From a virus: 64,000 nt of DNA. The stretch covers positions 1 to 64,000 of the IMG/VR virus record IMGVR_UViG_3300027733_000056; one strand, 5' to 3'. Below are positions 33,329-41,740 of the stretch, one piece after another. Below the pieces are notes generated by a model. The model was not told where the DNA came from. It made no database searches and saw only the letters and a list, made by a program, of their open reading frames with translations. The translations under genes were made by a program, and so were the position numbers. Every line of letters begins with the position of its first letter. Position 1 is the first letter of the stretch.

Positions 33329-33543
33329 TGGCAGGCTACGAATCAAAGAAAGCAGCAGCGCGGGACAAGCTGGACGATGACGATATTCAAGTCTACAAGC
33401 GCCCGTGGGTAGACCTGACGGACAGTCAGATTGAAAAGATTTACTACGACCTTGCAAAAATCCATCGTGGTGCGCCTATGCCGTGGGGTCAAATTCAATT
33501 TGGCAAGGTATTGCAAGCCGCTATTAAGGAGAAGAACACATGA
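33328..33543 (+). CDS. WxxLT-IEAKLKEKN array member 1
   Basis: 71 residues. After the MAGYESKKAAA leader it has RPWVDLTDSQIEKIYYDLAK and ends LQAAIKEKNT. The motif W-x-x-L-T-D-x-x-I plus a terminal AIKEKN helix is shared with the next three genes. Overlaps the next gene by 4 nt. Function unknown. Confidence 0.65.
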   Translation: MAGYESKKAAARDKLDDDDIQVYKRPWVDLTDSQIEKIYYDLAKIHRGAPMPWGQIQFGKVLQAAIKEKNT

Positions 33544-33773
33544 CACCGGAACAAGAAAAGATTTACGAAGATGGATTCATTGCAGGAATGCAAAAACAAA
33601 TGCAGTCCAGCGTAGACAAAGCGGTCAATAGGATGGCGCAGCGCACATGGGTAGGGCTAACCGACGATGATATAAAAGAAATCGTCGGGCCGTATGGGGA
33701 CATGCCCATCAAGGGCTACACACGCAAACTGTTTGACCAAATTGAAGCCAAGCTGAAGGAGATGAACACATGA
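33540..33773 (+). CDS. WxxLT-IEAKLKEKN array member 2
   Basis: 77 residues. An N-terminal extra part (TPEQEKIYEDGFIAGMQKQM) precedes TWVGLTDDDIKEIVG and the terminal FDQIEAKLKEMNT. Paralogue of its neighbours, coupled by ATGA on both sides. Confidence 0.65.
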   Translation: MTPEQEKIYEDGFIAGMQKQMQSSVDKAVNRMAQRTWVGLTDDDIKEIVGPYGDMPIKGYTRKLFDQIEAKLKEMNT

Positions 33774-34009
33774 CATGGGTATTTTTAACTGATTCAGAGC
33801 GAGACAAAATCTCCCACAAGGCAGGCCCGTACATTGTGAATAGCTACGAACCGCATGAAGCCGCAGTGCGGCAACGTAACCCCCGCGACAACTGGAAAGG
33901 GCTTACAGAAGAACAGCGCAGCGCAATTGCAATTGAAATACCAAAGCCGTTCTTTGTGAAAGAGGTGTTTGCTGCTATCGAAGCCAAACTCAAGGAGAAA
34001 AACGCATGA
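33770..34009 (+). CDS. WxxLT-IEAKLKEKN array member 3
   Basis: 79 residues: an N-terminal TWVFLTDSERDKI (a degenerate first copy of the motif), then NWKGLTEEQRSAIAIE and FAAIEAKLKEKNA. It therefore seems to hold one and a half copies of the module. Function unknown. Confidence 0.65.
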   Translation: MTWVFLTDSERDKISHKAGPYIVNSYEPHEAAVRQRNPRDNWKGLTEEQRSAIAIEIPKPFFVKEVFAAIEAKLKEKNA

Positions 34010-34233
34010 CTATCGCATGGTACGACCCCACTAACCACCACGTTAGTACGGACAAGAACGACCCCCTGTTTACACCGCTTGGTCAGTTGTGGCCTTTGGA
34101 TGTAAAGCGTGAGTGGGTAGACCTGACTTTTGACGAGAAACAGCATGCGCTTTATATTAGTGATTGGAAGACTTCTTATATGGAAGCGGTCATTGAATAC
34201 ATTGAAGCCAAACTCAAGAAGCGCAATGCATAA
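34006..34233 (+). CDS. WxxLT-IEAKLKEKN array member 4
   Basis: 75 residues with EWVDLTFDEKQHALYISDW and the terminal [13 protein letters not shown]. Last member of the array; it overlaps the wHTH gene by 8 nt. Confidence 0.65.
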   Translation: MTIAWYDPTNHHVSTDKNDPLFTPLGQLWPLDVKREWVDLTFDEKQHALYISDWKTSYMEAVIEYIEAKLKKRNA

Positions 34234-34471
34234 ATCCAACCACCACGCTATACGGATGGCGCTACAAAAATATCCCGATGGGCTGACTGTAGCTGAAATA
34301 GTTGAGCGCACCGAAAAAGAACGACAGGCAATAAACCGTGCGTTGCTTGACATGTCCGATGCCTACATCGACAGATGGATTTCCAACAGAGAACATAGAA
34401 AGCAATGGGCTGCGGTGTGGTGCGTAATAGTGCCTCCACAGAACTGCCCCAAACCCACGGAGAAGCCGTAG
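34226..34471 (+). CDS. small winged-helix/HTH protein with VPPQNCPKP tail
   Basis: 81 residues from ATG 34226. [20 protein letters not shown], then [17 protein letters not shown] is a winged-helix DNA-binding unit. It is homologous to the unit A protein at 583-819. The tail reads [15 protein letters not shown], shared with the sigma-like protein that follows. Probable transcription regulator (inference). Confidence 0.68.
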   Translation: MHKSNHHAIRMALQKYPDGLTVAEIVERTEKERQAINRALLDMSDAYIDRWISNREHRKQWAAVWCVIVPPQNCPKPTEKP

Positions 34472-34473
34472 TT

Positions 34474-34929
34474 ATGGCGACTGTTAAAAGATCGCGGTAC
34501 GGGCGCGTGGAGAGTGGCAGGTACACACCTTATGGAGCTATGGCAGGAGTGAGTCTTGAGCTAAGAACCGCGTATTATTACTATGGGTGGGTACATGATG
34601 CGGACATACCAGAGCTACCGCAAACCAAATGGAACCCTGATACACCTGTTACGCCGGACGAGGTGTTGGCAGAACAGCAAACCGTAGTTGAAATCAGAAC
34701 CTTACTAGATGGTTTAACACCACGGCAAGCAAAGGTACTTCGGTTACGGTTTGGTTTTAATTGCCATGAATTTACCTTAGAAGAAGTAGGTAACATATTT
34801 GATCTCAGTCGTGAACGCATTCGGCAGATTGAGAAAGCGGCCCTGCGTAAACTTCGTGTAGTAGTACCACCTGAGAACTGCCCCAAACCAAAGGACACAC
34901 ATGACCGAGCACGAACAAAACCTACGTGA
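34474..34929 (+). CDS. sigma-70 region 4-like protein
   Basis: 151 residues from ATG 34474. Residues 78-128 match sigma region 4: [15 protein letters not shown], then [20 protein letters not shown] and EKAALRKLR. Regions 2 and 3 are absent; the N-terminal 75 residues contain no recognisable core-binding domain. The C-terminus carries VPPENCPKP (131-139). It may recognise -35 boxes or interact with host RNA polymerase to redirect transcription, rather than act as a full sigma factor (inference). Confidence 0.82.
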   Translation: MATVKRSRYGRVESGRYTPYGAMAGVSLELRTAYYYYGWVHDADIPELPQTKWNPDTPVTPDEVLAEQQTVVEIRTLLDGLTPRQAKVLRLRFGFNCHEFTLEEVGNIFDLSRERIRQIEKAALRKLRVVVPPENCPKPKDTHDRARTKPT

Positions 34930-35098
34930 CCTAGCAGCGATGTTTGCTATGGCAGCGCTGCTAACGCGTAATAGCCCAAAGGAAGCGATTGTTTCCCTTG
35001 CGTTTGAAATGGCCGACATGTTTATGGAAGCACGTACCAGTACCCCCGAAGATGGCATAGCCGCAATCAAACCCAAACGAAGGAAAACAAATGAGTAA
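34901..35098 (+). CDS. hypothetical protein
   Basis: 65 residues, helical and Ala/Met-rich ([20 protein letters not shown]), with a basic end (KPKRRKTNE). AAGGA precedes the ATG, which lies within the end of the sigma-like gene. Not recognised. Confidence 0.6.
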   Translation: MTEHEQNLRDLAAMFAMAALLTRNSPKEAIVSLAFEMADMFMEARTSTPEDGIAAIKPKRRKTNE

Positions 35099-35270
35099 CA
35101 ATAAAGACATCCCCAACTTCGCAGCTTGGTCAAACAAAAACCTAGCTGACTTCTGCACTGAGGCGTACATGCGTATGCAAGAGATGCAGGAGGAGAACGA
35201 ACACTTGAAGCTGGACGCCAAGGCCGCGCTGGAAGCGGCGCGTAGGGCAATGGTGGAGGGGAGCAAGTGA
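35091..35270 (+). CDS. 59-residue coiled-coil protein
   Basis: Starts [20 protein letters not shown], followed by a Glu/Lys/Ala-rich helix (MQEMQEENEHLKLDAKAALE). The start overlaps the upstream stop and its TGA overlaps the nuclease GTG start, so both ends are coupled. Role unknown. Confidence 0.6.
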   Translation: MSNNKDIPNFAAWSNKNLADFCTEAYMRMQEMQEENEHLKLDAKAALEAARRAMVEGSK

Positions 35271-35578
35271 CGCCAGAGGGTCTTGTAAAAAAGACAATCA
35301 AGGCGGTGCTGTCGCACCACAAGGTCTACTACACCATGCCCCTTGGGGCAGGTTTTGGAGTGGCCGGTGTGCCTGACTTCTTGTGCTGCGTCGATGGTGT
35401 GTTCCTAGCGGTGGAAGCCAAGGCAGGCAAGGGTAAGACCACAGCGCTGCAAGACCGGCAGCTTGCTGCAATACAAGCGGCGGGGGGCCACGCCTTGGTT
35501 ATCCGCGAGACAAACATAAACGAACTAGAGGAGAAACTGATATGGATAACACAGAATTTAACCGCATTGCGCAGGTAG
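35267..35578 (+). CDS. VRR-NUC nuclease
   Basis: 103 residues with a GTG start in GTGA. Asp37 (GVPDFL), Glu50-x-Lys52 (AVEAKAG) and the Gln in ALQDRQLAAIQAAGG form the VRR-NUC variant of the PD-(D/E)XK fold, including the late VIRE segment. Such phage enzymes act on branched DNA. A VRR-NUC gene beside a family A polymerase and SNF2 helicase is a well-known phage replication arrangement. Confidence 0.88.
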   Translation: MTPEGLVKKTIKAVLSHHKVYYTMPLGAGFGVAGVPDFLCCVDGVFLAVEAKAGKGKTTALQDRQLAAIQAAGGHALVIRETNINELEEKLIWITQNLTALRR

Positions 35579-35826
35579 TAGAGGAGTGCATTGAGGGCAT
35601 GTCCGCTACGCGGGTAACCGCCATGCTGCAAATGTTTGAGCGCGTGGCCTTGGCGTTTGCTAAGCAAAACGGCGGCATGCTTACGCTGGAAGTGGTGGAG
35701 GATGGCGTGATGCTCTCTGCCATTGACCTTGACGAAGCCGAAGTTATGGAGATGGTCAGCATGCTAGCCATCAAGATGCACGGGGAGCTTATGGCAGGCG
35801 CACCCGCCAAGGAGATGTTCAATTGA
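35542..35826 (+). CDS. hypothetical protein between nuclease and polymerase
   Basis: 94 residues, acidic, helical (NRIAQVVEECIEGMSATRVT, then EAEVMEMVSMLAIKMHGEL). It overlaps the nuclease gene by 37 nt and the polymerase gene by 4 nt. No family recognised; may be a replication accessory by position. Confidence 0.6.
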   Translation: MDNTEFNRIAQVVEECIEGMSATRVTAMLQMFERVALAFAKQNGGMLTLEVVEDGVMLSAIDLDEAEVMEMVSMLAIKMHGELMAGAPAKEMFN

Positions 35827-37808
35827 CTGCCCCGTATGACCGCATACTGACCATTGACTTTGAAACGTATTGGGACAGTAAAAGCTACACGCTATCAAAG
35901 ATGACAACCGAGGAGTACATACGTGATAAAAAGTTCATACCTTTCGGCGCTTGTGTCCATGAGTTCGGAAGCGACAGCGACACTCAATGGATTCGAGGAG
36001 ACGACTTACCTGAGTTCCTATCTGGAATCAATTGGGGACGAACCGCCGTGCTTGCACATAACGCCCAATTCGATATTGCCATCCTCTCTTGGCGGTATAA
36101 CGTCCGACCCACTTTTATCTTCGACACACTATCAATGGCGCGAGCTTTACGAGGCGTGGAGGTTGGCAACAGTCTTGCCAGACTCGCACTGGAATTTTCT
36201 CTCCCCCCAAAAGGTACTGCTGTTCACTCCACTGATGGATTATTGGAGCTTACCCCCGCCGGGGAGAGTGAACTTGCTAGTTATTGCGCCCATGACGTAC
36301 ACCTGTGTGAAGAAATATTCAAGCGTCTCGTTGTTGGATACCCTACTTCGGAACTACGCCTCATCGACATGACGCTCAAAATGTACACCGAGCCGGTGTT
36401 GCAGCTTGACCAACTCATGCTGGTCAATGCGTTGGAGGAGGAGAAAGAAAAGCGCGAAGAGCTACTGACAAGGCTGGGTGTGACTGACGCTGCGCTTGCA
36501 AGCAACGGGCAATTTGCTGAGCTGCTGCGCACCCTCAATGTGGAGCCGCCGACCAAGAAGAAAAAGCCCACGGCAAAAACCCCTCACCCCAAGGGTGTCA
36601 ACTTTGCCTTCGCCAAGACGGATGCGATGTTCCAAGCCATGCTCAACGGGGACAACGAGGATGTGGCCTCACTGTGCGAGGCTAGGCTCAAGGTCAAGTC
36701 CACCACCGAGCGCACACGGGCGCAGCGATTCTTGGAGATTTCCCAACGCGGCCCACTACCTGTACCCCTGTCGTACTACGGCGCTCTATCGGGGCGCTGG
36801 ACAGCCAGCAAGGGCAGCGCCATCAACATGCAGAACCTAAAGCGCAAGTCGTTCCTGCGCAATGCCATCATGGCCCCCAAGGGGTATCAGTTGGTAGTGG
36901 GTGACTTGTCGCAGATCGAGCCGCGTGTGCTGGCGTGGTACTCAGACTACGAAGAGATGCTGGACATCTTTAGATCAGGCGCTGACCCGTATGCTGCCTT
37001 TGGAGCGCAGATGTTTAACATCCCCGGCATGGACAAGGAGAGCCACCCCGACTTGCGTCAGAGCGCCAAGAGCGCGTTGCTGGGTGCGGGGTATGGGCTA
37101 GGCTGGGCATCGTTTGCGCAGCAGCTTCTGACAGGGTTCCTTGGCGCACCGCCCGTGCGCTACAACAAGGACTTTGCCCGCAAGCTGGGGGTGGATTCGG
37201 TGTACGTGCAGAAGTTTGTGGACTGGGAGGACAACCTCAAGAAGATGGCAGAGATTCCCCACACCTGCACAACCAAAGAACTACTTATCCACTGCGTTGC
37301 TGCCAAGAAGATCATCGACATCTATCGCAGCACGGCGCACCCCGTGGTATCCTTTTGGGACATGTGCAGCGGCCTGATTGACTCGGCACTTGCGCAGGGG
37401 CGGGAGTTCAGGTATAAATGCATTGTGTTCAGGAAGGGCGAGATCGAGTTGCCCAACGGCATGAAGCTCCTGTACCCTGACCTGCGCCAAGTCAAAGACG
37501 ATAAGGGCAGAAACCAGTGGGTGTACGGGCAGGATGCCACCAAGCTGTATGCTGGTAAAATAACGAACAACGTAGTGCAGGCAACTGCACGGATTGTGAT
37601 GACCGATGGGATGCTCCGCGTAGCAAAAAGCTATCCCATCAAAGGTACAGTGCATGACGAGCTTATTGCCGTTGTGCCCGATACCGAAGTTGAAAACGCT
37701 AAGACTTGGGTCTTGGCGCAAATGACTATGGAGCCACGGTATATGCCGGGGATTCCGTTAAGCGCTGACGGTGGTGCGCACCGTAGATATGGACTAGCAA
37801 AAGGATAG
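35823..37808 (+). CDS. family A DNA polymerase with 3'-5' exonuclease
   Basis: 661 residues. The exonuclease motifs are TIDFETYW (Asp12, Glu14), LAHNAQFDIAIL and YCAHDVHLC. Polymerase motif A is VVGDLSQIEPR (Asp361). Motif B is RQSAKSALLGAGYG near residue 415. Motif C is VHDE (Asp612-Glu613). All catalytic carboxylates are present, so it should be an active replicative enzyme with proofreading. There is no 5' nuclease domain. It starts with TTG-like spacing: the frame opens ATTGACT and overlaps the previous stop (TTGA). Confidence 0.93.
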   Translation: MTAPYDRILTIDFETYWDSKSYTLSKMTTEEYIRDKKFIPFGACVHEFGSDSDTQWIRGDDLPEFLSGINWGRTAVLAHNAQFDIAILSWRYNVRPTFIFDTLSMARALRGVEVGNSLARLALEFSLPPKGTAVHSTDGLLELTPAGESELASYCAHDVHLCEEIFKRLVVGYPTSELRLIDMTLKMYTEPVLQLDQLMLVNALEEEKEKREELLTRLGVTDAALASNGQFAELLRTLNVEPPTKKKKPTAKTPHPKGVNFAFAKTDAMFQAMLNGDNEDVASLCEARLKVKSTTERTRAQRFLEISQRGPLPVPLSYYGALSGRWTASKGSAINMQNLKRKSFLRNAIMAPKGYQLVVGDLSQIEPRVLAWYSDYEEMLDIFRSGADPYAAFGAQMFNIPGMDKESHPDLRQSAKSALLGAGYGLGWASFAQQLLTGFLGAPPVRYNKDFARKLGVDSVYVQKFVDWEDNLKKMAEIPHTCTTKELLIHCVAAKKIIDIYRSTAHPVVSFWDMCSGLIDSALAQGREFRYKCIVFRKGEIELPNGMKLLYPDLRQVKDDKGRNQWVYGQDATKLYAGKITNNVVQATARIVMTDGMLRVAKSYPIKGTVHDELIAVVPDTEVENAKTWVLAQMTMEPRYMPGIPLSADGGAHRRYGLAKG

Positions 37809-37817
37809 GAGAAACAA

Positions 37818-38156
37818 ATGACAGAATTAAACACACATGCAGGCTTAGCAATAGGCCATGCAAGAGCAAACGATGCAGCTATGCACGCAGGAGATAGTTG
37901 GGTCTCAACAGCTATTGAGGCCTTCAGATCGTACGCAACCATCAACCGATGGTTTACAACAGAACAAGTGCGGCAAGCATTTCCAAATTTGCCTGAACCG
38001 CCGGACAGACGTGCGTGGGGTGCAGTGCCCCGCATTGCGCAAAAAGAAGGCATTGTTGTACCGCACGGATGGGTGCGCGCTAACAGCCCAACAGTGCATG
38101 GCATGGTGGTGACTCGCTGGGAGTCAAAAATATACAAAGGAGAAACAACGCAATGA
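37818..38156 (+). CDS. hypothetical protein, possible winged helix
   Basis: 112 residues. INRWFTTEQVRQAFPNLPEP, then RRAWGAVPRIAQKEGIVVPHG suggests a winged-helix-like domain, followed by a short beta tail. GGAG precedes the ATG. Proteins of this form often lie next to phage polymerases; function unknown. Confidence 0.6.
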   Translation: MTELNTHAGLAIGHARANDAAMHAGDSWVSTAIEAFRSYATINRWFTTEQVRQAFPNLPEPPDRRAWGAVPRIAQKEGIVVPHGWVRANSPTVHGMVVTRWESKIYKGETTQ

Positions 38157-38470
38157 CAGCAAAAGAAAGAACCCCAATCCCACGGCGTATGCGTGTGGGC
38201 AAGCGGATGTACTCGGTAGAGGTGGTCGAGGCTTTGATCGACAAGAACTGTATGGGCCGGGTCAACTACCAGAACCGCAACATACAGATTGCAACGCATC
38301 ATTCCCCCGGACGTAGGATTGCAGGCGCTGACATCCGCGATTCGTTTTGGCACGAGACTATTCATGCCATCTTGCACGACATGGGCAGGGACAACCTGAA
38401 CCGTGACGAAGCGTTTGTACGTGGGTTTGCATCCCGGCTTTCCCATGCAATTGACACAGCGAGGTTCTAA
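38153..38470 (+). CDS. HExxH metalloprotease-like protein
   Basis: 105 residues. FWHETIHAILHDMG gives His67-Glu68-x-x-His71, followed by EAFVRGFASRL, which could supply the third ligand Glu. The N-terminal half is beta-rich. This resembles compact ImmA/SprT-like zincins. Possible target is a host regulator; not determinable here. Confidence 0.65.
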   Translation: MTAKERTPIPRRMRVGKRMYSVEVVEALIDKNCMGRVNYQNRNIQIATHHSPGRRIAGADIRDSFWHETIHAILHDMGRDNLNRDEAFVRGFASRLSHAIDTARF

Positions 38471-39136
38471 ATGAAAGTAGTGTCGTGGAGTCATAGTGCT
38501 CTGAAGGATTACGAGGGATGTCCCAAGCGGTATCAAGAGATCAAGGTCTTAAAGAACTACCCGTTCACTGAGACTGAGGCCACAAGGTACGGCAACCAAG
38601 TCCACGAAGCCATTGAGCTATACATCCGCGACAACACGCCCGTGCCTGATGCCTATGCGCAGTTTGTTCCCGTGGTCGATGAGTTACTCAAAAAGCCCGG
38701 ACGCAAGCTAGCGGAGCAGCAGATGGCGCTGACCAAGGAACTCAAACCCTGCGATTGGAAAGCAAAAGATGTGTGGGTACGCGGCATTGCGGACTTACTT
38801 ATCATTGACGATGACAACATGACCGCATGGGTTGTGGATTGGAAGACGGGCTCGGATAGATACCCTGACCGCGACCAACTAAAACTCATGTCGATCATGG
38901 TGTTCGCACACTATCCGCATATCCGCAAGGTCAACTCAGCGCTGTTGTTTATCGTCAAAGGCAGCATGACCAAACACAGCATGACTTTTGACCAAGCCGA
39001 GTCGCACTGGTGGGACTATCGTGAGCGTGCTGCGCGCATCGAGCAAGCCCATGAGACAGGCGTGTGGAACGCCAAGCCTTCGCCGTTATGTCCGTGGTGT
39101 CCGGCCACCACTTGTGTACATCACCCCAAGCACTAA
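38471..39136 (+). CDS. Cas4/RecB-like PD-(D/E)XK exonuclease
   Basis: 221 residues. SWSHSALKDYEGCPKRY at the start, GNQVHEAIELYI, RGIADLLIIDD, VVDWKTG and QLKLMSIMVF give the RecB-type nuclease motifs. One Cys near the N-terminus (17) and three near the C-terminus (207, 210, 215; CPWCPATTC) match the Cas4/AddB iron-sulfur pattern. It probably processes ends for recombination, the unit B counterpart of the YqaJ enzyme in unit A. Confidence 0.85.
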   Translation: MKVVSWSHSALKDYEGCPKRYQEIKVLKNYPFTETEATRYGNQVHEAIELYIRDNTPVPDAYAQFVPVVDELLKKPGRKLAEQQMALTKELKPCDWKAKDVWVRGIADLLIIDDDNMTAWVVDWKTGSDRYPDRDQLKLMSIMVFAHYPHIRKVNSALLFIVKGSMTKHSMTFDQAESHWWDYRERAARIEQAHETGVWNAKPSPLCPWCPATTCVHHPKH

Positions 39137-39147
39137 AAGGATTGAAT

Positions 39148-39432
39148 ATGTCTTTACATAGTCCCAACGACTTTACGATGTATCCCTGCAAATGCCATAT
39201 TTGCTACAAAGATATTGACGAACAGCATTACGCCATTGAACACTCGGGTCACGGGCAAATGATGCAAGAAAAACTTTTGGAAAGCTACGTTACAGTTTGG
39301 ATGCACCCCGAATGCGCGACTATTATGATGCTGCGCTTGGCACACGATGTCATGAGAATAAGAAACACGCCAAATCAACCACGGCGCGTTGTTGACTTAT
39401 TGCAAGATACAGTCAAACGCAATAAACTTTAA
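39148..39432 (+). CDS. Cys/His-rich hypothetical protein
   Basis: 94 residues from ATG 39148. YPCKCHICYKDIDEQHYAIEH and later WMHPECATIM supply Cys and His residues that could form a treble-clef zinc site. Helical C-terminus. Not recognised; may be a nucleic-acid-binding finger. Confidence 0.6.
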   Translation: MSLHSPNDFTMYPCKCHICYKDIDEQHYAIEHSGHGQMMQEKLLESYVTVWMHPECATIMMLRLAHDVMRIRNTPNQPRRVVDLLQDTVKRNKL

Positions 39433-39444
39433 GAAGGAAACATC

Positions 39445-39681
39445 ATGGCAACAAAACGTGACTACAAAAAAGAATACAAGCAAGACATCAAGACCGGCAA
39501 GTCCGGCCCTGATTCTGACCAGCATGAACGACAACGAGCGCGGCGTGCATACGATGCCAAAGGCGTTGACCGCGCTGGCAAAGACATTGACCACATCAAG
39601 CCCCTGCGCAAGGGTGGTAAGTCAACACCGGGCAACCTGAGACTACGAAGTAAGAGTGCCAACCAAGGCGACAACAAATAA
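39445..39681 (+). CDS. HNH-like endonuclease
   Basis: 78 residues. A basic N-terminus is followed by DIDHIKPLRKGGKS (Asp49, His50), then PGNLRLRSKSANQGDN, the compact HNH pattern D-H...N...N. No zinc-knuckle cysteines. May be a nicking enzyme used in replication or packaging; the exact role is not known. Confidence 0.72.
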   Translation: MATKRDYKKEYKQDIKTGKSGPDSDQHERQRARRAYDAKGVDRAGKDIDHIKPLRKGGKSTPGNLRLRSKSANQGDNK

Positions 39682-39696
39682 CTACATGAGAAGCAA

Positions 39697-41256
39697 ATGC
39701 AAATCGTTGAAGACAAAGCAATACTCCTAAAGACACGAAACCCAGACAAATACGCCATCATCCCCAAGCACAAAGTCGTTAGCGAAAGCAACGGCACGTA
39801 CGAGGTGTTGGTGTACTGGGGGCTGGAGGAGGTCAAGGTACTACGCAACTTGGGTGTGAAGGATGCGCCCTCACCAATCGTCAGGCGCTATGGTTGGCCC
39901 GGACGATACAAGCCAATGGATCACCAGCGGGTCACCTCTGAGTTCCTGACGCTAAACCGCAAAGCCTTCGTGTTCTCTGAGCCGGGTACGGGCAAGACAC
40001 TATCGGCGCTGTGGGCTGCGGACTACCTGATGGGTATCGGCAAGGTACGCCGCGTACTTATCCTGTGCCCCCTGTCGATCATGCAGTCAGCTTGGCTGGG
40101 AGACTTGAGCAACAGCATCATCCACCGATCTGCCGTTGTAGCGCACCATGCGCAGTCTAGCCGCCGTATCGAGATGGTGCAGCAGAACTATGAGTTTGTC
40201 ATCACCAACTACGATGGGCTGAACCTGATCGCTGACGAGGTGCGCAAGGACGGGCGCTTTGACTTGGTGATTGTGGATGAGGCCAACGCATACAAGACGC
40301 AGACCACGCGGCGCTGGAAGGCGCTGGCCGCCGTCCTGACCCCGGACACCTACTTGTGGATGATGACGGGCACACCGGCCTCACAGTCCCCAGCGGATGC
40401 GTACGGGCTGGCTAAGCTGGTCAACCCCAACAACGTGCCTAAGTTTTACACTGCATGGCGCGACATGGTGATGAACAAAGTGACCATGTTCAAGTGGGCC
40501 GCTAAGCCCAACGCCGCTGACACCGTACACGTTGCGCTCCAGCCAGCCATCCGGTTCACCAAAGCACAGTGCTTGGACTTGCCTGATGTGCTGACCACCA
40601 CCCGCCTAGTACCCCTGACCTCGCAGCAAGCCAAGTACTACAACTTGCTCAAAGAGCGCATGACCGCCATTGCCGCAGGGGAGACGATCACGGCGGTCAA
40701 CGCCGCTGCCAACCTCAGCAAGCTGTTGCAAATATCGTGTGGTGCGGTGTACACCGATGACAAAGACGTTGTGCAGTTCGATGCTGCCCCGCGTCTGTCG
40801 GTGCTTGAAGAGATACTGGACGAGACAGATAGGAAGGTCATCATCTTTGCGTTGTTTCGCTCCAGCATCGACACCATCCACCAGCACCTGCTCAAGAAGG
40901 GCGTAGCGGTGGAGTGCATCCACGGCGGGGTCACGCCCAACAAACGCGCTGACATCATCCGCCGGTTTCAAAACGAGAAAGACCCACGGGTCTTGGTGCT
41001 GCAACCGCAAGCATCGGCCCACGGGATAACCCTAACAGCCGCTGACACTGTGGTGTTCTTTGGCCCCTTGATGAGCGTGGAGCAGTACATCCAGTGCATT
41101 GCCCGTGCTGACCGCAAGGGGCAGAACTCCGATAAGGTCACAGTTATCCACATAGAAGGTAGCCCGGTGGAGAAGAAGATGTTCACAGCTTTGGCCTCCA
41201 AGGTTGTGGATAACTCGCTGCTCACCCGTATGTTTGAAAGTGAAATAAATTCTTAA
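39697..41256 (+). CDS. SNF2-type DEAD/DEAH helicase
   Basis: 519 residues. YKPMDHQRVTSEFL (Q-like motif), SEPGTGKT (Lys100), VIVDEANAYK (DEAN, 194-197), MMTGTPAS, and the second RecA domain with VIIFALFRSSIDTI, VLVLQPQASAHGITL and QYIQCIARADRKGQNSDKV. All helicase motifs are present. It acts on dsDNA, probably remodelling or assisting replication. Part of the polymerase-nuclease-SNF2 replication cassette. Confidence 0.92.
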   Translation: MQIVEDKAILLKTRNPDKYAIIPKHKVVSESNGTYEVLVYWGLEEVKVLRNLGVKDAPSPIVRRYGWPGRYKPMDHQRVTSEFLTLNRKAFVFSEPGTGKTLSALWAADYLMGIGKVRRVLILCPLSIMQSAWLGDLSNSIIHRSAVVAHHAQSSRRIEMVQQNYEFVITNYDGLNLIADEVRKDGRFDLVIVDEANAYKTQTTRRWKALAAVLTPDTYLWMMTGTPASQSPADAYGLAKLVNPNNVPKFYTAWRDMVMNKVTMFKWAAKPNAADTVHVALQPAIRFTKAQCLDLPDVLTTTRLVPLTSQQAKYYNLLKERMTAIAAGETITAVNAAANLSKLLQISCGAVYTDDKDVVQFDAAPRLSVLEEILDETDRKVIIFALFRSSIDTIHQHLLKKGVAVECIHGGVTPNKRADIIRRFQNEKDPRVLVLQPQASAHGITLTAADTVVFFGPLMSVEQYIQCIARADRKGQNSDKVTVIHIEGSPVEKKMFTALASKVVDNSLLTRMFESEINS

Positions 41257-41264
41257 GAAAGGAG

Positions 41265-41292
41265 TTGCAGGCCCAGAAAATTCGTGTAGACT
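41265..41292 (+). promoter_or_regulatory. candidate promoter before the SSB-like pair
   Basis: TTGCAG (41,265-41,270), a 16-nt spacer and TAGACT (41,287-41,292) lie in the 69-nt gap after the helicase gene. A short inverted repeat GACT...AGTC follows. This is one of the larger gaps in the operon, and extra expression of the binding proteins would make sense. Confidence 0.4.
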
Positions 41293-41325
41293 GTCAAGTC
41301 TTAGACAAAACAACAGGAGAAGTAA

Positions 41326-41730
41326 ATGACTGAAATCACCGTCCCTATGGACAAGCTAGCCCGGATTTATCGTAAGATAAAAACCGAAATTGACACGCTA
41401 ACTCAGGAGTACGACAACAAGTTGGAAACTTTGAAAGCGCAACAAGACGAACTCAAGTTCGCTATGAAAGATCAGATGCAGGCGCTTGGCGTCAAGTCTG
41501 TGCAGACTGCCTTCGGAACTGTAGCCATGATCCACAAGACGCGCTACTCCACACAAGACTGGGACTCGTTCAAGAAATTTATTGTTGAACATGATGTCGT
41601 AGACCTGTTGGAGAAGCGTATCGCGCAGACCAATATGGCAAGGTTTTTGGAGGAGAACCCCGGTTCAGTGCCCCCTGGCCTGAATTCGTTTTCGGATTTT
41701 GAAATCCGCGTAACTAAACCAAGTAAGTGA
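41326..41730 (+). CDS. coiled-coil protein upstream of putative ssDNA-binding protein
   Basis: 134 residues. An N-terminal coiled coil (IKTEIDTLTQEYDNKLETLKAQQDELK) precedes ALGVKSVQTAFGTVAMIHKTRYS and a helical end. The layout is reminiscent of small Gam/host-nuclease-inhibitor-like or siphovirus Gp157-like proteins, but no signature is conclusive. AGGAGAAGTAA precedes the ATG. Confidence 0.6.
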   Translation: MTEITVPMDKLARIYRKIKTEIDTLTQEYDNKLETLKAQQDELKFAMKDQMQALGVKSVQTAFGTVAMIHKTRYSTQDWDSFKKFIVEHDVVDLLEKRIAQTNMARFLEENPGSVPPGLNSFSDFEIRVTKPSK

Positions 41731-41740
41731 GGTATGTACC

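Noticed and set aside
37631-38536. A 301-residue minus-strand open frame opposite the polymerase end and two small genes
   Set aside because: It runs against three coupled plus-strand genes with good motifs, including the polymerase HDE site and HExxH. It has no ribosome site and reads as random Cys/His/Pro-rich sequence.
38471-39136. Cas4 as evidence of a CRISPR adaptation module
   Set aside because: The four-Cys PD-(D/E)XK protein lies in a phage replication cassette without Cas1/Cas2 or an array. It is a phage recombination nuclease.
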